From Anderseniella sp963700735 (GTDB lineage: Bacteria; Pseudomonadota; Alphaproteobacteria; Rhizobiales; Aestuariivirgaceae): 64,000 nt of DNA. Of this stretch, positions 16,924 to 25,429 are shown one piece after another. The stretch's first letter is position 1. Each line of letters opens with the position of its first letter. The DNA is taken from assembly GCA_963700735.1 (NCBI GenBank), contig CAVOYR010000005.1, forward strand, positions 434,001 through 498,000, written 5' to 3'. The notes beneath the pieces were generated by a model. It saw only the letters and a list, made by a program, of their open reading frames with translations. It did not search any database and was not told where the DNA came from. A program made the position numbers and the translations under genes.

Positions 16924-16926
16924 GTG
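16903..16926. other. 24-base alternating pyrimidine-purine tract
   Basis: From 16903 to 16926 every pyrimidine is followed by a purine without a break: a CG-rich half, then a TACACACGTG half. It ends on the GTG proposed as the lptD start. Such tracts can adopt left-handed Z-DNA under negative supercoiling. Confidence 0.6.
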
Positions 16927-19269
16927 AGCGTGTGGGCGGCTGCACGCGTGAGCGCGGTTGCGCTGGTGGCTGGCCTCGTGTTCGTGCTCCTGGGTGCCGT
17001 TGCGGCGCAGGCAGCCAAGTCGGATTTCGAGAAGGGCTTCGCCTATGACAAGCCCGATTTCCTTGACCTGGCCCCCGCCCCTGATTCCTCGACCCCGGCA
17101 CAGGACAAGACACCACCACGTGGAACCCGTGTCGACGTGGATGCCGACCAGATCGTTTTCGATGATCGCGCCAACACGGCTGTCGCCACCGGCAACGTTG
17201 TGATGACCTACGGCAAGTACGTGCTCATTGCGCGGCGCGTGACCTACAACCAGGACACCGACACGATGCGTGCCGAGGGCGAGATCCGGTTGCGTGAACC
17301 GGGCGGCAACATCCTCGAAGCCGACATCCTCGAATTGCAGAACCGGTTCCGCGACGGCTTTGCACAACACCTGCGGCTGCTGCTGACCAACGAGGCCGTG
17401 GTGACGGCCAGTTACGCCAAGCGCCGCGACGGCTACCTGACGGTTTACGAACGCACGACCTATACCCGCTGCAGAACCTGCGTGACGGATGCCGGCACGC
17501 CCGCCTGGCAGCTGGTTGCATCGGAAACCACCCACGACGAAAAAGAGCGCACGCTGTACCACCGCAATGCGCGCCTGGAACTGCTCGGTGTGCCTGTTTT
17601 CTACTGGCCCTACCTGTCGCATCCCGACCCGACGGTGAACCGCCGGACTGGTTTCCTGATCCCGCGGTTCAGCCACTCGTCGGTATTTGGCTACGGCTAC
17701 GAACAGCCCTACTTCGTCAACCTCGCGCCGAACATGGACCTGACGCTGATGCCCAAGTGGACCACCGAGCAAGGTCCGCTGGTTCGCGCAGAGTTCCGTC
17801 ATCGCCTGGCCAACGGGTATTACAACGTCCAGGGAGCCGGCGCCTACCAGCTCAACCCGGACCAGCGGCCCTCCCCCGGCGACGAGGACTGGCGCGGCTG
17901 GTTGCGCACGCAAGGCAAGTTCAACATAAACCGCTGGTGGCAGTGGGGCTGGGACGGCACCATCGTTTCCGATGATACATTCGGCCGCGAGTACGACTTC
18001 GACGAGCGCACCGAGATTGCCAGCTATATCTACCTGGATGGCATTCACGACCGCAATTACACGACCGTGCGGGCCTACAATTTCCAGGGCCTGTTGCAGA
18101 CAGACGACCAGGATACGTTCCCGACGGCAGCCCCGTACTTCCGGCACGACTACACCTTCGACTTCCCCGTGCTGGGCGGCGAACTGGGCATCAACACCGA
18201 CATGTACGCGTTGATGCGCAACACCGCATGGGTGCCCTACGACACCAATCCGCAAACCTTCGACGTGGTGCAGGGCACGCGGCAAATGCGGGCCACGACA
18301 CAGTTGCACTGGCGCAAGGAGATTGTCACCGACCCCGGCGTCATCATCACGCCGTTTGCCCGGGTGCGCGGCGACCTGCTGGTGTCCGACAATGTGCCGA
18401 CCCAGCGGATCGACAATTCCGTACCACTGACCTTGCAGGGCCAGCAGACCGATGGGCGGCTGCTGCCGTCTGGCGGAGTGGACATCCGCATGCCGTTTGC
18501 CAAGTCCGACAGCCTTGGCACGCATGTGCTGACGCCGATTGCCCAGATCATCACCTCGAAGAACGAAGGCGACACGACCAAGTGGGGCAACGAGGACGCC
18601 ATTTCGCTGAACTACACGTCAACCAACCTGTTCCTCGAAAACCGTTTCAGCGGCAATGACCGCTACGAGGGTGGTACCCGCATCAATGCAGGTTTCCTGT
18701 ACACGGTCGGCTTCCCCGAAGGCGGGTCGTTCAACGCCAGCTTCGGCCAGTCCTATCACATTGCCGGGCAGAACAGCTTCGTGGCGGGGTCCGGCCTCGA
18801 TGAAGCGAACTCCGATCTCGTCGGTGCCGTCTGGTTCCAGCCGGACGCAAACTGGAAGGTCAGCTACCAGGCCCGCTTCGACCCGGACAGCCTGTCCATG
18901 CGGGAACAGGACATTGGTGTCGCAGCCACCTTCGACCGCCTTAAAACTGCCCTCAACTACGTGAAGGTTGAAGAGGCGGTGGCCTATGGCCGTCCGAATA
19001 ACCAGGAACAGATCTGGGGTTATGCCGAAGTCGGCATCGGTGGCGGTATCAGTGTGTTTGGCGGGGCCCGCTATGACATCATTGCTGATGAGTTCATCGA
19101 CCGCGAGGCGGGGATTGCCTTTGCTTGCGACTGCATGAACTTGCGCTTCAGGTACAAGGAAGACTTCCTGACTGACCGCAATGACAGCCGCAACCGGTCG
19201 TTCCTGCTGGATATCGAACTTGTTACGCTTGGCAGCTCGTCCATTGGCTCCAGCGTGTCTGGAAACTGA
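16924..19269 (+). CDS. lptD: LPS-assembly protein LptD
   Basis: An outer-membrane beta-barrel protein that inserts lipopolysaccharide into the outer leaflet. From the GTG at 16924 it has 781 residues, normal for Alphaproteobacteria. A signal peptide follows (about residues 1-30, ending AVAAQA). The N-terminal OstA/LptA-like domain is RVDVDADQIVFDDRANTAVATGNV at about 63-90. The barrel repeats fill the rest. Two cysteine pairs, RCRTC in the N-terminal half and CDC near the end, would form the inter-domain disulfides LptD needs. The frame is open further upstream, but only this start places a signal peptide at the N-terminus. surA follows after 2 bases. Confidence 0.92.
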   Translation: MSVWAAARVSAVALVAGLVFVLLGAVAAQAAKSDFEKGFAYDKPDFLDLAPAPDSSTPAQDKTPPRGTRVDVDADQIVFDDRANTAVATGNVVMTYGKYVLIARRVTYNQDTDTMRAEGEIRLREPGGNILEADILELQNRFRDGFAQHLRLLLTNEAVVTASYAKRRDGYLTVYERTTYTRCRTCVTDAGTPAWQLVASETTHDEKERTLYHRNARLELLGVPVFYWPYLSHPDPTVNRRTGFLIPRFSHSSVFGYGYEQPYFVNLAPNMDLTLMPKWTTEQGPLVRAEFRHRLANGYYNVQGAGAYQLNPDQRPSPGDEDWRGWLRTQGKFNINRWWQWGWDGTIVSDDTFGREYDFDERTEIASYIYLDGIHDRNYTTVRAYNFQGLLQTDDQDTFPTAAPYFRHDYTFDFPVLGGELGINTDMYALMRNTAWVPYDTNPQTFDVVQGTRQMRATTQLHWRKEIVTDPGVIITPFARVRGDLLVSDNVPTQRIDNSVPLTLQGQQTDGRLLPSGGVDIRMPFAKSDSLGTHVLTPIAQIITSKNEGDTTKWGNEDAISLNYTSTNLFLENRFSGNDRYEGGTRINAGFLYTVGFPEGGSFNASFGQSYHIAGQNSFVAGSGLDEANSDLVGAVWFQPDANWKVSYQARFDPDSLSMREQDIGVAATFDRLKTALNYVKVEEAVAYGRPNNQEQIWGYAEVGIGGGISVFGGARYDIIADEFIDREAGIAFACDCMNLRFRYKEDFLTDRNDSRNRSFLLDIELVTLGSSSIGSSVSGN

Positions 19270-19271
19270 TC

Positions 19272-20495
19272 ATGCGCGACTTGACTGCAAAGCTGATTGC
19301 CCACCCTGTCTGGATGCGACCGGACAGCCGTACCGGCATGCGCGCCGTTTTGGTGCTGGCAGTGGCATGCCTGGTCGCCGGGTGCAGCGGCGGCAAGACC
19401 GACCTTTACGACTATCTGAGCAGCGACAGCCCGTCGCCAAGTTCCAACGCACCTGCCACGGCAGGCGGGACGCTGGCGGCACCGCCGGACAATGGCTCTG
19501 CGCAACCGGCCAATGCCTCGGCCAATGCAGGCGGACTGGACAATGCTGAAGAGGCGCTGGCAGCCGCCCGCCCCAGCAACGGTATCGAGAAGGTCAGCCT
19601 GAAGAACGCACAAGGTGTGGCCGTCACGGTCGATGACCTGCCAATCACCAACTTCGACGTGTCGCAGCGCATCAATCTTGAAAACGCGCTTGGCGGCAAT
19701 GTCGGCACCGACTTCGAAACCCGCAAGCGGGTACTTGGCACGCTGGTCAACGAGAAGGTGGCCAAGTCGAAGGCCGCCAAGATGAACTTCTCGATCAGCG
19801 ACCGGCAACTCGAAGAGCGCATCGACGGCATGGTCACCCGCATGAAGGTGTCGCGGGACGACCTCAGGAAGCAGCTCGCCCAGAAGGGCGTGGATGAATC
19901 CGCGTTGAAGACGCAGATCGAAGGCTCGCTGTACATTCGCTGGGTCATGTCGCAGCAGCAGGTGGACACGGATGTGAAGGTCGACCAGGCCAAGGTTGAC
20001 GCGAAATTGCGCGAGATCATGAACGACCCGCGCATGAAGCCGGTAACGGTGGTCACGGTGCAACAGGTCGACCTGCCGGTGGAGGACCCCAATTCGGCGA
20101 TGGGCCAGCAACTGATGTATGCCCGCGCCGTCGAAGCCCGGCAGATCATGGAACGCTACAAGGGTTGCAAGTCCCTCAAGAGCGCCAGTGCCGACATCTT
20201 CAACGTCCGGGTGGCAAAGCCGGTCGAGGCAGACATGTCGAGACTGCCGAAGGAACTGCAAGGTGCCCTGCGCAAGGCTGGTACCAAACAGTTGATCGGC
20301 CCGATTCCGGGTCCGGGCGGCATCAAGCTGTTTGCCAATTGCGGTACCCGAAACATCCAGCCGCCGGCACCCGACCGGTCGCAGATCGAGGCATCCGTGC
20401 GCAACCAGCAGTTCGAGGAACTGATTGCTACGGCGATGACGGAAGCCCGCAAGGACGCCTTCGTCGACTACAAGGATCCTGCGTTCAGGCCGTGA
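19272..20495 (+). CDS. surA: SurA-like periplasmic chaperone, apparent lipoprotein
   Basis: A 407-residue protein in the usual SurA place between lptD and pdxA. Residues from about 110 match the SurA N-terminal chaperone domain: VTVDDLPITNFDVSQRINLENAL, then RVLGTLVNEKVAKSKAAKMNFSISDRQLEERI. No parvulin PPIase repeat with full consensus is evident. Unusually, the hydrophobic leader ends in LVAGC, a good lipobox, followed by a Ser/Ala/Pro-rich linker, which suggests the mature protein is lipid-anchored. The true start may be the ATG at 19338, directly before the leader; the ATG at 19272 lies two bases after the lptD stop. It should escort barrel proteins such as LptD to the outer membrane. Confidence 0.85.
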   Translation: MRDLTAKLIAHPVWMRPDSRTGMRAVLVLAVACLVAGCSGGKTDLYDYLSSDSPSPSSNAPATAGGTLAAPPDNGSAQPANASANAGGLDNAEEALAAARPSNGIEKVSLKNAQGVAVTVDDLPITNFDVSQRINLENALGGNVGTDFETRKRVLGTLVNEKVAKSKAAKMNFSISDRQLEERIDGMVTRMKVSRDDLRKQLAQKGVDESALKTQIEGSLYIRWVMSQQQVDTDVKVDQAKVDAKLREIMNDPRMKPVTVVTVQQVDLPVEDPNSAMGQQLMYARAVEARQIMERYKGCKSLKSASADIFNVRVAKPVEADMSRLPKELQGALRKAGTKQLIGPIPGPGGIKLFANCGTRNIQPPAPDRSQIEASVRNQQFEELIATAMTEARKDAFVDYKDPAFRP

Positions 20496-20529
20496 CCCGG
20501 ACGCGAAGGCGGCAACGGCGCGGCGCGAC

Positions 20530-21549
20530 ATGAACCTGCATCTTCCACTTGTCGCCAGCATGGGCGAGCCTGCCGGCATTGGACCCGACATCGCCTTGCT
20601 GGCGCGTGCTGCGGCATCGGACGGCGACATCCCGGTGTTCGCCGTGGTGGGTTGCGCACGGACTCTGCGAGATCGCACGGCGAGCCTTCCCGCAGCGTTG
20701 CGCGTGAATATCCTCCCGATAAGTAGCATGGCCGAGGCCGCGACGGCGTTCGCGCAAGGCCTGCCGGTTATCGATCGCCCTGCCACTGCAGCGGTCACGG
20801 CGGGCATGCCATCGCAAGCCAATGCGGGTGCCGTTATCAACTGGATCGATGAGGCTGTGGCGCTGGTGCTTTCGGGTGATGCCCGCGGACTGGTCACCTG
20901 CCCCATCCAGAAGGAAACGCTGTATGGCGCAGGCTTTGCACACCAGGGCCACACAGACTATCTCGCCCATCTCGCCCACGCCGCCGGGCACGCCGCAGAA
21001 CCTGTCATGATGCTGTCGGCTGGAGAGTTCCGCACGGTGCCGCTGACGGTTCATGTCAGGCTGGCGGACGTGCCGGGCCTTGTCACCGCAGATGCCATCA
21101 TTGCGCAAGCGCAGATCATTGATCGGGACCTGAAACAGTTCTTCGGGCTGGCCCGTCCGCGCATTGCCGTGGCCGGGCTGAACCCGCATGCAGGCGAAGG
21201 CGGCAGCATCGGCACCGAGGATCGCGACGTGGTGGCGCCTGCCATCGCTGCCCTGCGCGGCGACGGGATCGATGCGTTCGGACCGCTGCCCGCCGACACG
21301 ATGTTCCACGAGGAAGCGCGCGCGGGCTATGACGTGGCGCTGTGCATGTATCATGACCAGGCGCTGATCCCGATCAAGACGGTGGGGTTCCATATCGGGG
21401 TCAACACCACGCTGGGATTGCCGTTCGTGCGCACGTCACCCGATCACGGCACGGCGCTCAGCCTTGCCGGTACTGGCGCGGCAAATCCGTCCAGCTTCAT
21501 CGCGGCCTTGCAGATGGCGCGCACCATGGCCGGGCGCACCCCGGCATGA
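20530..21549 (+). CDS. pdxA: 4-hydroxythreonine-4-phosphate dehydrogenase
   Basis: A 339-residue enzyme of pyridoxal 5'-phosphate synthesis that oxidises 4-phosphohydroxy-L-threonine. Recognisable parts: MGEPAGIGPDIAL near the N-terminus, the metal-binding histidine in HQGHTDYLAHL, GLNPHAGEGGSIGTED, and YHDQALIPIKTVGFHIGVN near the end. Length is typical. It starts 34 bases after surA and overlaps ksgA by 4 bases (ATGA), as in many Proteobacteria where pdxA and ksgA are coupled. Confidence 0.95.
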   Translation: MNLHLPLVASMGEPAGIGPDIALLARAAASDGDIPVFAVVGCARTLRDRTASLPAALRVNILPISSMAEAATAFAQGLPVIDRPATAAVTAGMPSQANAGAVINWIDEAVALVLSGDARGLVTCPIQKETLYGAGFAHQGHTDYLAHLAHAAGHAAEPVMMLSAGEFRTVPLTVHVRLADVPGLVTADAIIAQAQIIDRDLKQFFGLARPRIAVAGLNPHAGEGGSIGTEDRDVVAPAIAALRGDGIDAFGPLPADTMFHEEARAGYDVALCMYHDQALIPIKTVGFHIGVNTTLGLPFVRTSPDHGTALSLAGTGAANPSSFIAALQMARTMAGRTPA

Positions 21550-22403
21550 GCGGCGCAACTGACGACGGCTTGCCGCCGCTGCGCGAGGTAATCGAGCGGC
21601 ACGGGCTGTCGGCGCGAAAGTCGCTGGGCCAGAACTTCCTGTTCGACCTCAACCTCACCCGCCGCATTGCCCGAACCGCCGGGCCACTTGAGGGTGTGAC
21701 GGTGCTGGAGGTCGGACCCGGTCCTGGCGGACTGACCCGGGCACTGCTGATGGAAGGCGCGGCTAAGGTGGTCGCGGTCGAGCGCGACGATCGCACGCGG
21801 CCCGTTCTGGCCGAAATCGCGGCGGCCTATCCGGGCCGGCTCGAGGTGATCGAGGCGGATGCGCTGAAGGTGAACTGGACCGAGATCGCTGCGTCCATCG
21901 GCGGCCCGGTGAAGATTGTCGCCAACCTGCCCTACAACATTGCAACGCCGCTGCTGACGGGCTGGCTGCTGGCTGATCCATGGCCGCCCTACTGGCAGTC
22001 GCTGACGCTGATGTTCCAGAAGGAAGTGGCACAACGGATAGAGGCCGAGGCGGGCAGCGACGCCTATGGCCGTCTGGCGATCATCTCGCAATGGCGGGCG
22101 CAGGCGACGCGGATGTTCGACATTTCACCGCGCGCTTTCACGCCGCCGCCGAAGGTCACGTCGTCGGTCGTACACATCACGCCGCTCGACCATGCCCCGG
22201 TGCCGTGCAACGTGGCGGTGCTGGAAAAGGTGACGGCTGCCGCCTTCGGTCAACGGCGCAAGATGTTGCGGTCCAGCCTGAAGCCTTTGGGCGGAGATAC
22301 CGAGGCGATCATCCGGGCCGCCGGCCTGGACCCGCAAACGCGGGCCGAGCAGGTTGACGTGGCCGGGTTCTGCCGGCTTGCACAAGGCTACGCGACGGCC
22401 TGA
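21546..22403 (+). CDS. ksgA: 16S rRNA dimethyladenosine transferase
   Basis: A 285-residue SAM-dependent enzyme that dimethylates two adjacent adenines in the 3' hairpin of 16S rRNA (A1518/A1519 in E. coli numbering). SLGQNFLFDLNLTRRIA opens the domain; motif I is VLEVGPGPGGLT (about 57-68); the catalytic motif IV is NLPYNIATPLLTGW (about 126-139). The C-terminal RNA-binding part ends with RAEQVDVAGFCRLA. It starts by ATGA overlap with pdxA and converges with gmk, leaving 13 bases between stops. Confidence 0.96.
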   Translation: MSGATDDGLPPLREVIERHGLSARKSLGQNFLFDLNLTRRIARTAGPLEGVTVLEVGPGPGGLTRALLMEGAAKVVAVERDDRTRPVLAEIAAAYPGRLEVIEADALKVNWTEIAASIGGPVKIVANLPYNIATPLLTGWLLADPWPPYWQSLTLMFQKEVAQRIEAEAGSDAYGRLAIISQWRAQATRMFDISPRAFTPPPKVTSSVVHITPLDHAPVPCNVAVLEKVTAAAFGQRRKMLRSSLKPLGGDTEAIIRAAGLDPQTRAEQVDVAGFCRLAQGYATA

Positions 22404-22416
22404 GGCGGCATGCTGG

Positions 22417-23068
22417 TTACAGGTGCCTGCGCAGTTTCTTGACGAACGTATCCAGACCAATGCGGCGATAGCGGCGCAGCCGCTCGGCGTGCAGGATCGA
22501 GGTGATGTCACGATCGCAGCGGTCGATATCGTCGTTGATCAGCACGTAGTCGTACTCGGCCCAGTGGCTGATCTCGTTGGAAGCTTCCGCCATGCGCTTG
22601 GCGACGACGGACGTCGAAATCCTGGGCGCGGCGCACCAGCCGGTCACGCAGTTCCTCTGCCGACGGGGGCAGGATGAAGATGCGCACAAGGTCGTCGTGC
22701 ATGCGGGCGTGGATCTGCTGCGTGCCCTGCCAGTCGATGTCGAACAGCACGTCCCTGCCCGACGACAACCAGTTCAGCACCGGCTCGAGCGGCGTGCCAT
22801 AGCCGTTGCCGAACACCTCGGCGTACTCCAGCAGTTCACCGTTTGCAGCCATGCCATCGAATTGCTCACGGCTGATGAAGTGGTAGTCCTTGCCATCGAC
22901 CTCACCGGGGCGCGGCTTGCGCGTGGTGACGGACACCGACATTACCAGGTCGTCCTCGCGCTCCAGCAACCGCCGGGACAGCGTGGTCTTGCCCGCGCCG
23001 GACGGAGATGACAGCACCAGCAGAAGCCCGCGCCGGGCAATGGCGGATGAGGGATTGTCCTTACTCAA
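22417..23068 (-). CDS. gmk: Guanylate kinase (reading frame disrupted once)
   Basis: Catalyses ATP-dependent GMP to GDP conversion and is normally essential. The first about 145 residues are in one frame: P-loop SSPSGAGKTTLSRRLL, then VTTRKPRPGEVDGKDYHFIS and LLEYAEVFGNGYGTP. At about 22605-22616 the frame shifts by one base; the other frame carries the expected continuation VVAKRMAEASNEISHW, AEYDYVLINDDIDR and a normal C-terminus ending at 22417. Dropping one base in GTCCGTC restores D-F-D-V-V-V-A-K and a protein of about 216 residues. Because the gene is essential and both halves are fully conserved, a sequence error is likelier than a mutation. The start overlaps the yicC stop by 8 bases. 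Confidence 0.9.
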
Positions 23069-23948
23069 TGTTCTGAACCTGCTCGCGAAGTTGGTCGATG
23101 GTATTCTTCAGGTCGAGGCCGGTGCGGGTCAGTGCGCTGTCGCCGGACTTGGAGCACAGCGTGTTCGCCTCGCGGTTGAATTCCTGGGCGAGGAAGTCGA
23201 ACTTGCGGCCAACCGGACCGCCGCCTGCCAGCAGGTCCCGGGCGGCCGCAACGTGGGCCACCAGCCGATCGATCTCTTCCTGGATGTCGGCCTTGACGGC
23301 GAGCAGCATGGCTTCCTGGTGCAGCCGCTCAGGGTCGAGCGCGGGCGAACTGCCGGTCAGCCGCGTCACCTGCACGGCGAGATGTGCACGAATTGCCTCG
23401 GGCGTGCGTGACGGGTTGGCTGCTGCCTCGGCGGTGAGGTGTTCAATGCGGTCCAGTTGGGCAGCCACGATGCCAGCCAGCCGTTCACCCTCCTCGGCGC
23501 GATTGGCGGCGAGGGCCGCGAAGGCAACGTTGGCACTTTCGACAAGCGCCGCATCGCGCGCAGCAGTGGCGTCGGGGTCGGTTTCGGCGGACACCGCCTC
23601 TACTACACCGCGCATGGCGAGAATGGCATCTGCCGATGCCGGCGCGCCGCCGAGCGCCTGGCTCACTTCGCGCGCGGCAGCGACCGCTGCCATCAGCGCC
23701 GGCTGGTTGATGCGCAGGGCCGCGACTGGCTCATCACAATCCAGCTTCAGCGACACCTGGACATTGCCGCGGCTGAGGTACTTGCCCGCGAGGGCTCGTA
23801 CCTTCTGTTCAACGTCGTCCATGCCACCGGGCAAGCGCAGGCGCACGTCGAGGCCCTTGCCGTTGACGGCGCGCACTTCCCACAGATAGGTCCACGCGCC
23901 CGACGTGCCAGCGGCGCGGCCAAAGCCGGTCATGCTCGAGATGGTCAT
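23061..23948 (-). CDS. YicC family protein
   Basis: A 295-residue YicC/YloC protein: the N-terminal MTISSMTGFGRAAG is diagnostic, the middle holds KGLDVRLRLPGGMDDVEQKVRAL, and the C-terminal DUF1732 domain ends with EFNREANTLCSKSGDSALTR and IDQLREQVQNIE. YicC has been described as an endoribonuclease in E. coli. The start at ATG 23946-23948 is fixed by the conserved N-terminus. It lies between mltG and gmk, its usual alphaproteobacterial place, and overlaps gmk by 8 bases. Confidence 0.94.
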   Translation of the reverse strand: MTISSMTGFGRAAGTSGAWTYLWEVRAVNGKGLDVRLRLPGGMDDVEQKVRALAGKYLSRGNVQVSLKLDCDEPVAALRINQPALMAAVAAAREVSQALGGAPASADAILAMRGVVEAVSAETDPDATAARDAALVESANVAFAALAANRAEEGERLAGIVAAQLDRIEHLTAEAAANPSRTPEAIRAHLAVQVTRLTGSSPALDPERLHQEAMLLAVKADIQEEIDRLVAHVAAARDLLAGGGPVGRKFDFLAQEFNREANTLCSKSGDSALTRTGLDLKNTIDQLREQVQNIE

Positions 23949-24004
23949 GTGGGCAGCGCCCCCCAATGTGGCGTGGACGGGAATCACCGTCCGGTGGCGG
24001 AAGT

Positions 24005-25366
24005 TTACCGGGCCTTCCCGGCAGATGCCATCATTGCCGCACGGGCTTGGCCACAGGAATGGGGACTGAGCGGCCATCGAACTCGGACCACCCGGAACTG
24101 CGATTGGGGTGCAGCGGCCGCGCCTTCAGGACTGGCAGGCGTAGCAGGCTTGTCAGCCTCCGGCGCTGCTTCGGTTGCCGGGGCAGTCTCGGCGCCAGAC
24201 GGCAAGGGGGCTGGCTGGGCGATCGCCGGATCAACGGCATCGGCACCGGGCCGCAGCGCCAACTCTGCTTCCGCCTCAGCCTGTGCCTCGGCTGCAACCG
24301 CATCATCGGTGGGCTGCTCCTTGGAGTCTGCCTCACGCTGATCCTTGAGCCATGTCCGCCATTGCCTGACGTTTGCATTGTGCTCTTCCAGCGTCACCGC
24401 GAAGGCATGGCCGCCGGACCCATCTGCCACGAAGTACACATAGTCGGTATCGACCGGATTGAGCACAGCCTCCAGCGAGGCGCGCCCGGGATTGGCGATG
24501 GGCGTCGGAGGCAGGCCGTCGATCTGGTAAGTGTTGTAGTCGGTCTTCTTGCGGATGTCGCTGCGGTACAGCGGCCGGTCCAGCTTGCCCTGCCCCAGCG
24601 TGATGCCATAGATGATCGTCGGATCGGACTGCAACCGCATGCCCTTGCGCAACCGGTTGGCAAACACGCCGGCAACCTTTGCCCGCTCATCGGCCTTGCC
24701 GGTTTCCTTTTCCACCAGCGACGCAAGCGTAACGGCTTCCTCGGGGGTCTTGACCTGCAGGTCAGGCTTGCGGCTTTCCCACAATTGTTCCAGCAGGCGG
24801 GTCTGGGCTGCCTTCATCTGGTCGATGATGCTCTGCCGGGTCCGGCCACGGGTGAACACATAGGTGTCGGGCAGCAGTTCACCCTCTTTCGGCACATCGG
24901 TGATTTCGCCGGTGAGCACCTCGTTGGCCTTCAACCGTTCGATGACCTGCCAGGTGGTAAAACCTTCAGGGATGCTGACCTTGTAGGTGACGATGTTGCC
25001 GCGGCGAAGCTGGCGCAACACATCGAGCAGCGGCGCGCGGGCCTCGAAGGCGTACTCCCCGGCCTTGGGCTCGATTTTCATGACCTGCCGAAGCGCCGAA
25101 ATGCCAAGCATGGTGAGAGGTGCGGAATCTACCACGCCCTCGCGTTCCAGCGTGCTGGCGATCTCTTGCGAGGTGCTGCCAGCGGGAATGTTGACGACCC
25201 GGTCTTCCGGCAGCGGACCATCTGACGTCGCCCACAGCCACAGCGCGCCACCGGCCACGCCCACGATGACCACCAGTGCCACCAGCGTCGTCAGCAGCCG
25301 GGCGATGACGGTGCCGAACGAACTGGTCGACTTGCGTGCGGTGCGATCTCGGCGGGGAAGGCTCAT
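24005..25366 (-). CDS. mltG: Endolytic transglycosylase MltG (C-terminus uncertain)
   Basis: An inner-membrane lytic transglycosylase that cuts nascent glycan strands. One transmembrane helix spans about residues 22-46 (LVALVVIVGVAGGALWLW). The LysM-like part (VNIPAGSTSQEIASTLEREGVV) and the YceG catalytic domain follow, with the catalytic Glu in TLASLVEKETGKADER and GITLGQGKLDRPLY, YNTYQIDGLPPTPIANPGR after it. About 100 residues of Ala/Pro-rich tail come next. The last about 30 residues may be in the wrong frame: the alternative frame, one base off at a G-run (24106-24109), would end WSEFDGRSVPIPVAKPVRQ and stop at 24031. Confidence 0.92.
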   Translation of the reverse strand: MSLPRRDRTARKSTSSFGTVIARLLTTLVALVVIVGVAGGALWLWATSDGPLPEDRVVNIPAGSTSQEIASTLEREGVVDSAPLTMLGISALRQVMKIEPKAGEYAFEARAPLLDVLRQLRRGNIVTYKVSIPEGFTTWQVIERLKANEVLTGEITDVPKEGELLPDTYVFTRGRTRQSIIDQMKAAQTRLLEQLWESRKPDLQVKTPEEAVTLASLVEKETGKADERAKVAGVFANRLRKGMRLQSDPTIIYGITLGQGKLDRPLYRSDIRKKTDYNTYQIDGLPPTPIANPGRASLEAVLNPVDTDYVYFVADGSGGHAFAVTLEEHNANVRQWRTWLKDQREADSKEQPTDDAVAAEAQAEAEAELALRPGADAVDPAIAQPAPLPSGAETAPATEAAPEADKPATPASPEGAAAAPQSQFRVVRVRWPLSPHSCGQARAAMMASAGKAR

Positions 25367-25429
25367 GCGTGGTGTCTGGTCCGGTGCTGGAGTGCGTCAG
25401 GCATACCCTGCCATTGGCAGCATCCGGGC

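Noticed and set aside
16759..18525. Minus-strand frame of 588 residues opposite lptD
   Set aside because: Low-complexity His/Val/Gly composition with no recognisable motif; lptD is certain on the other strand.
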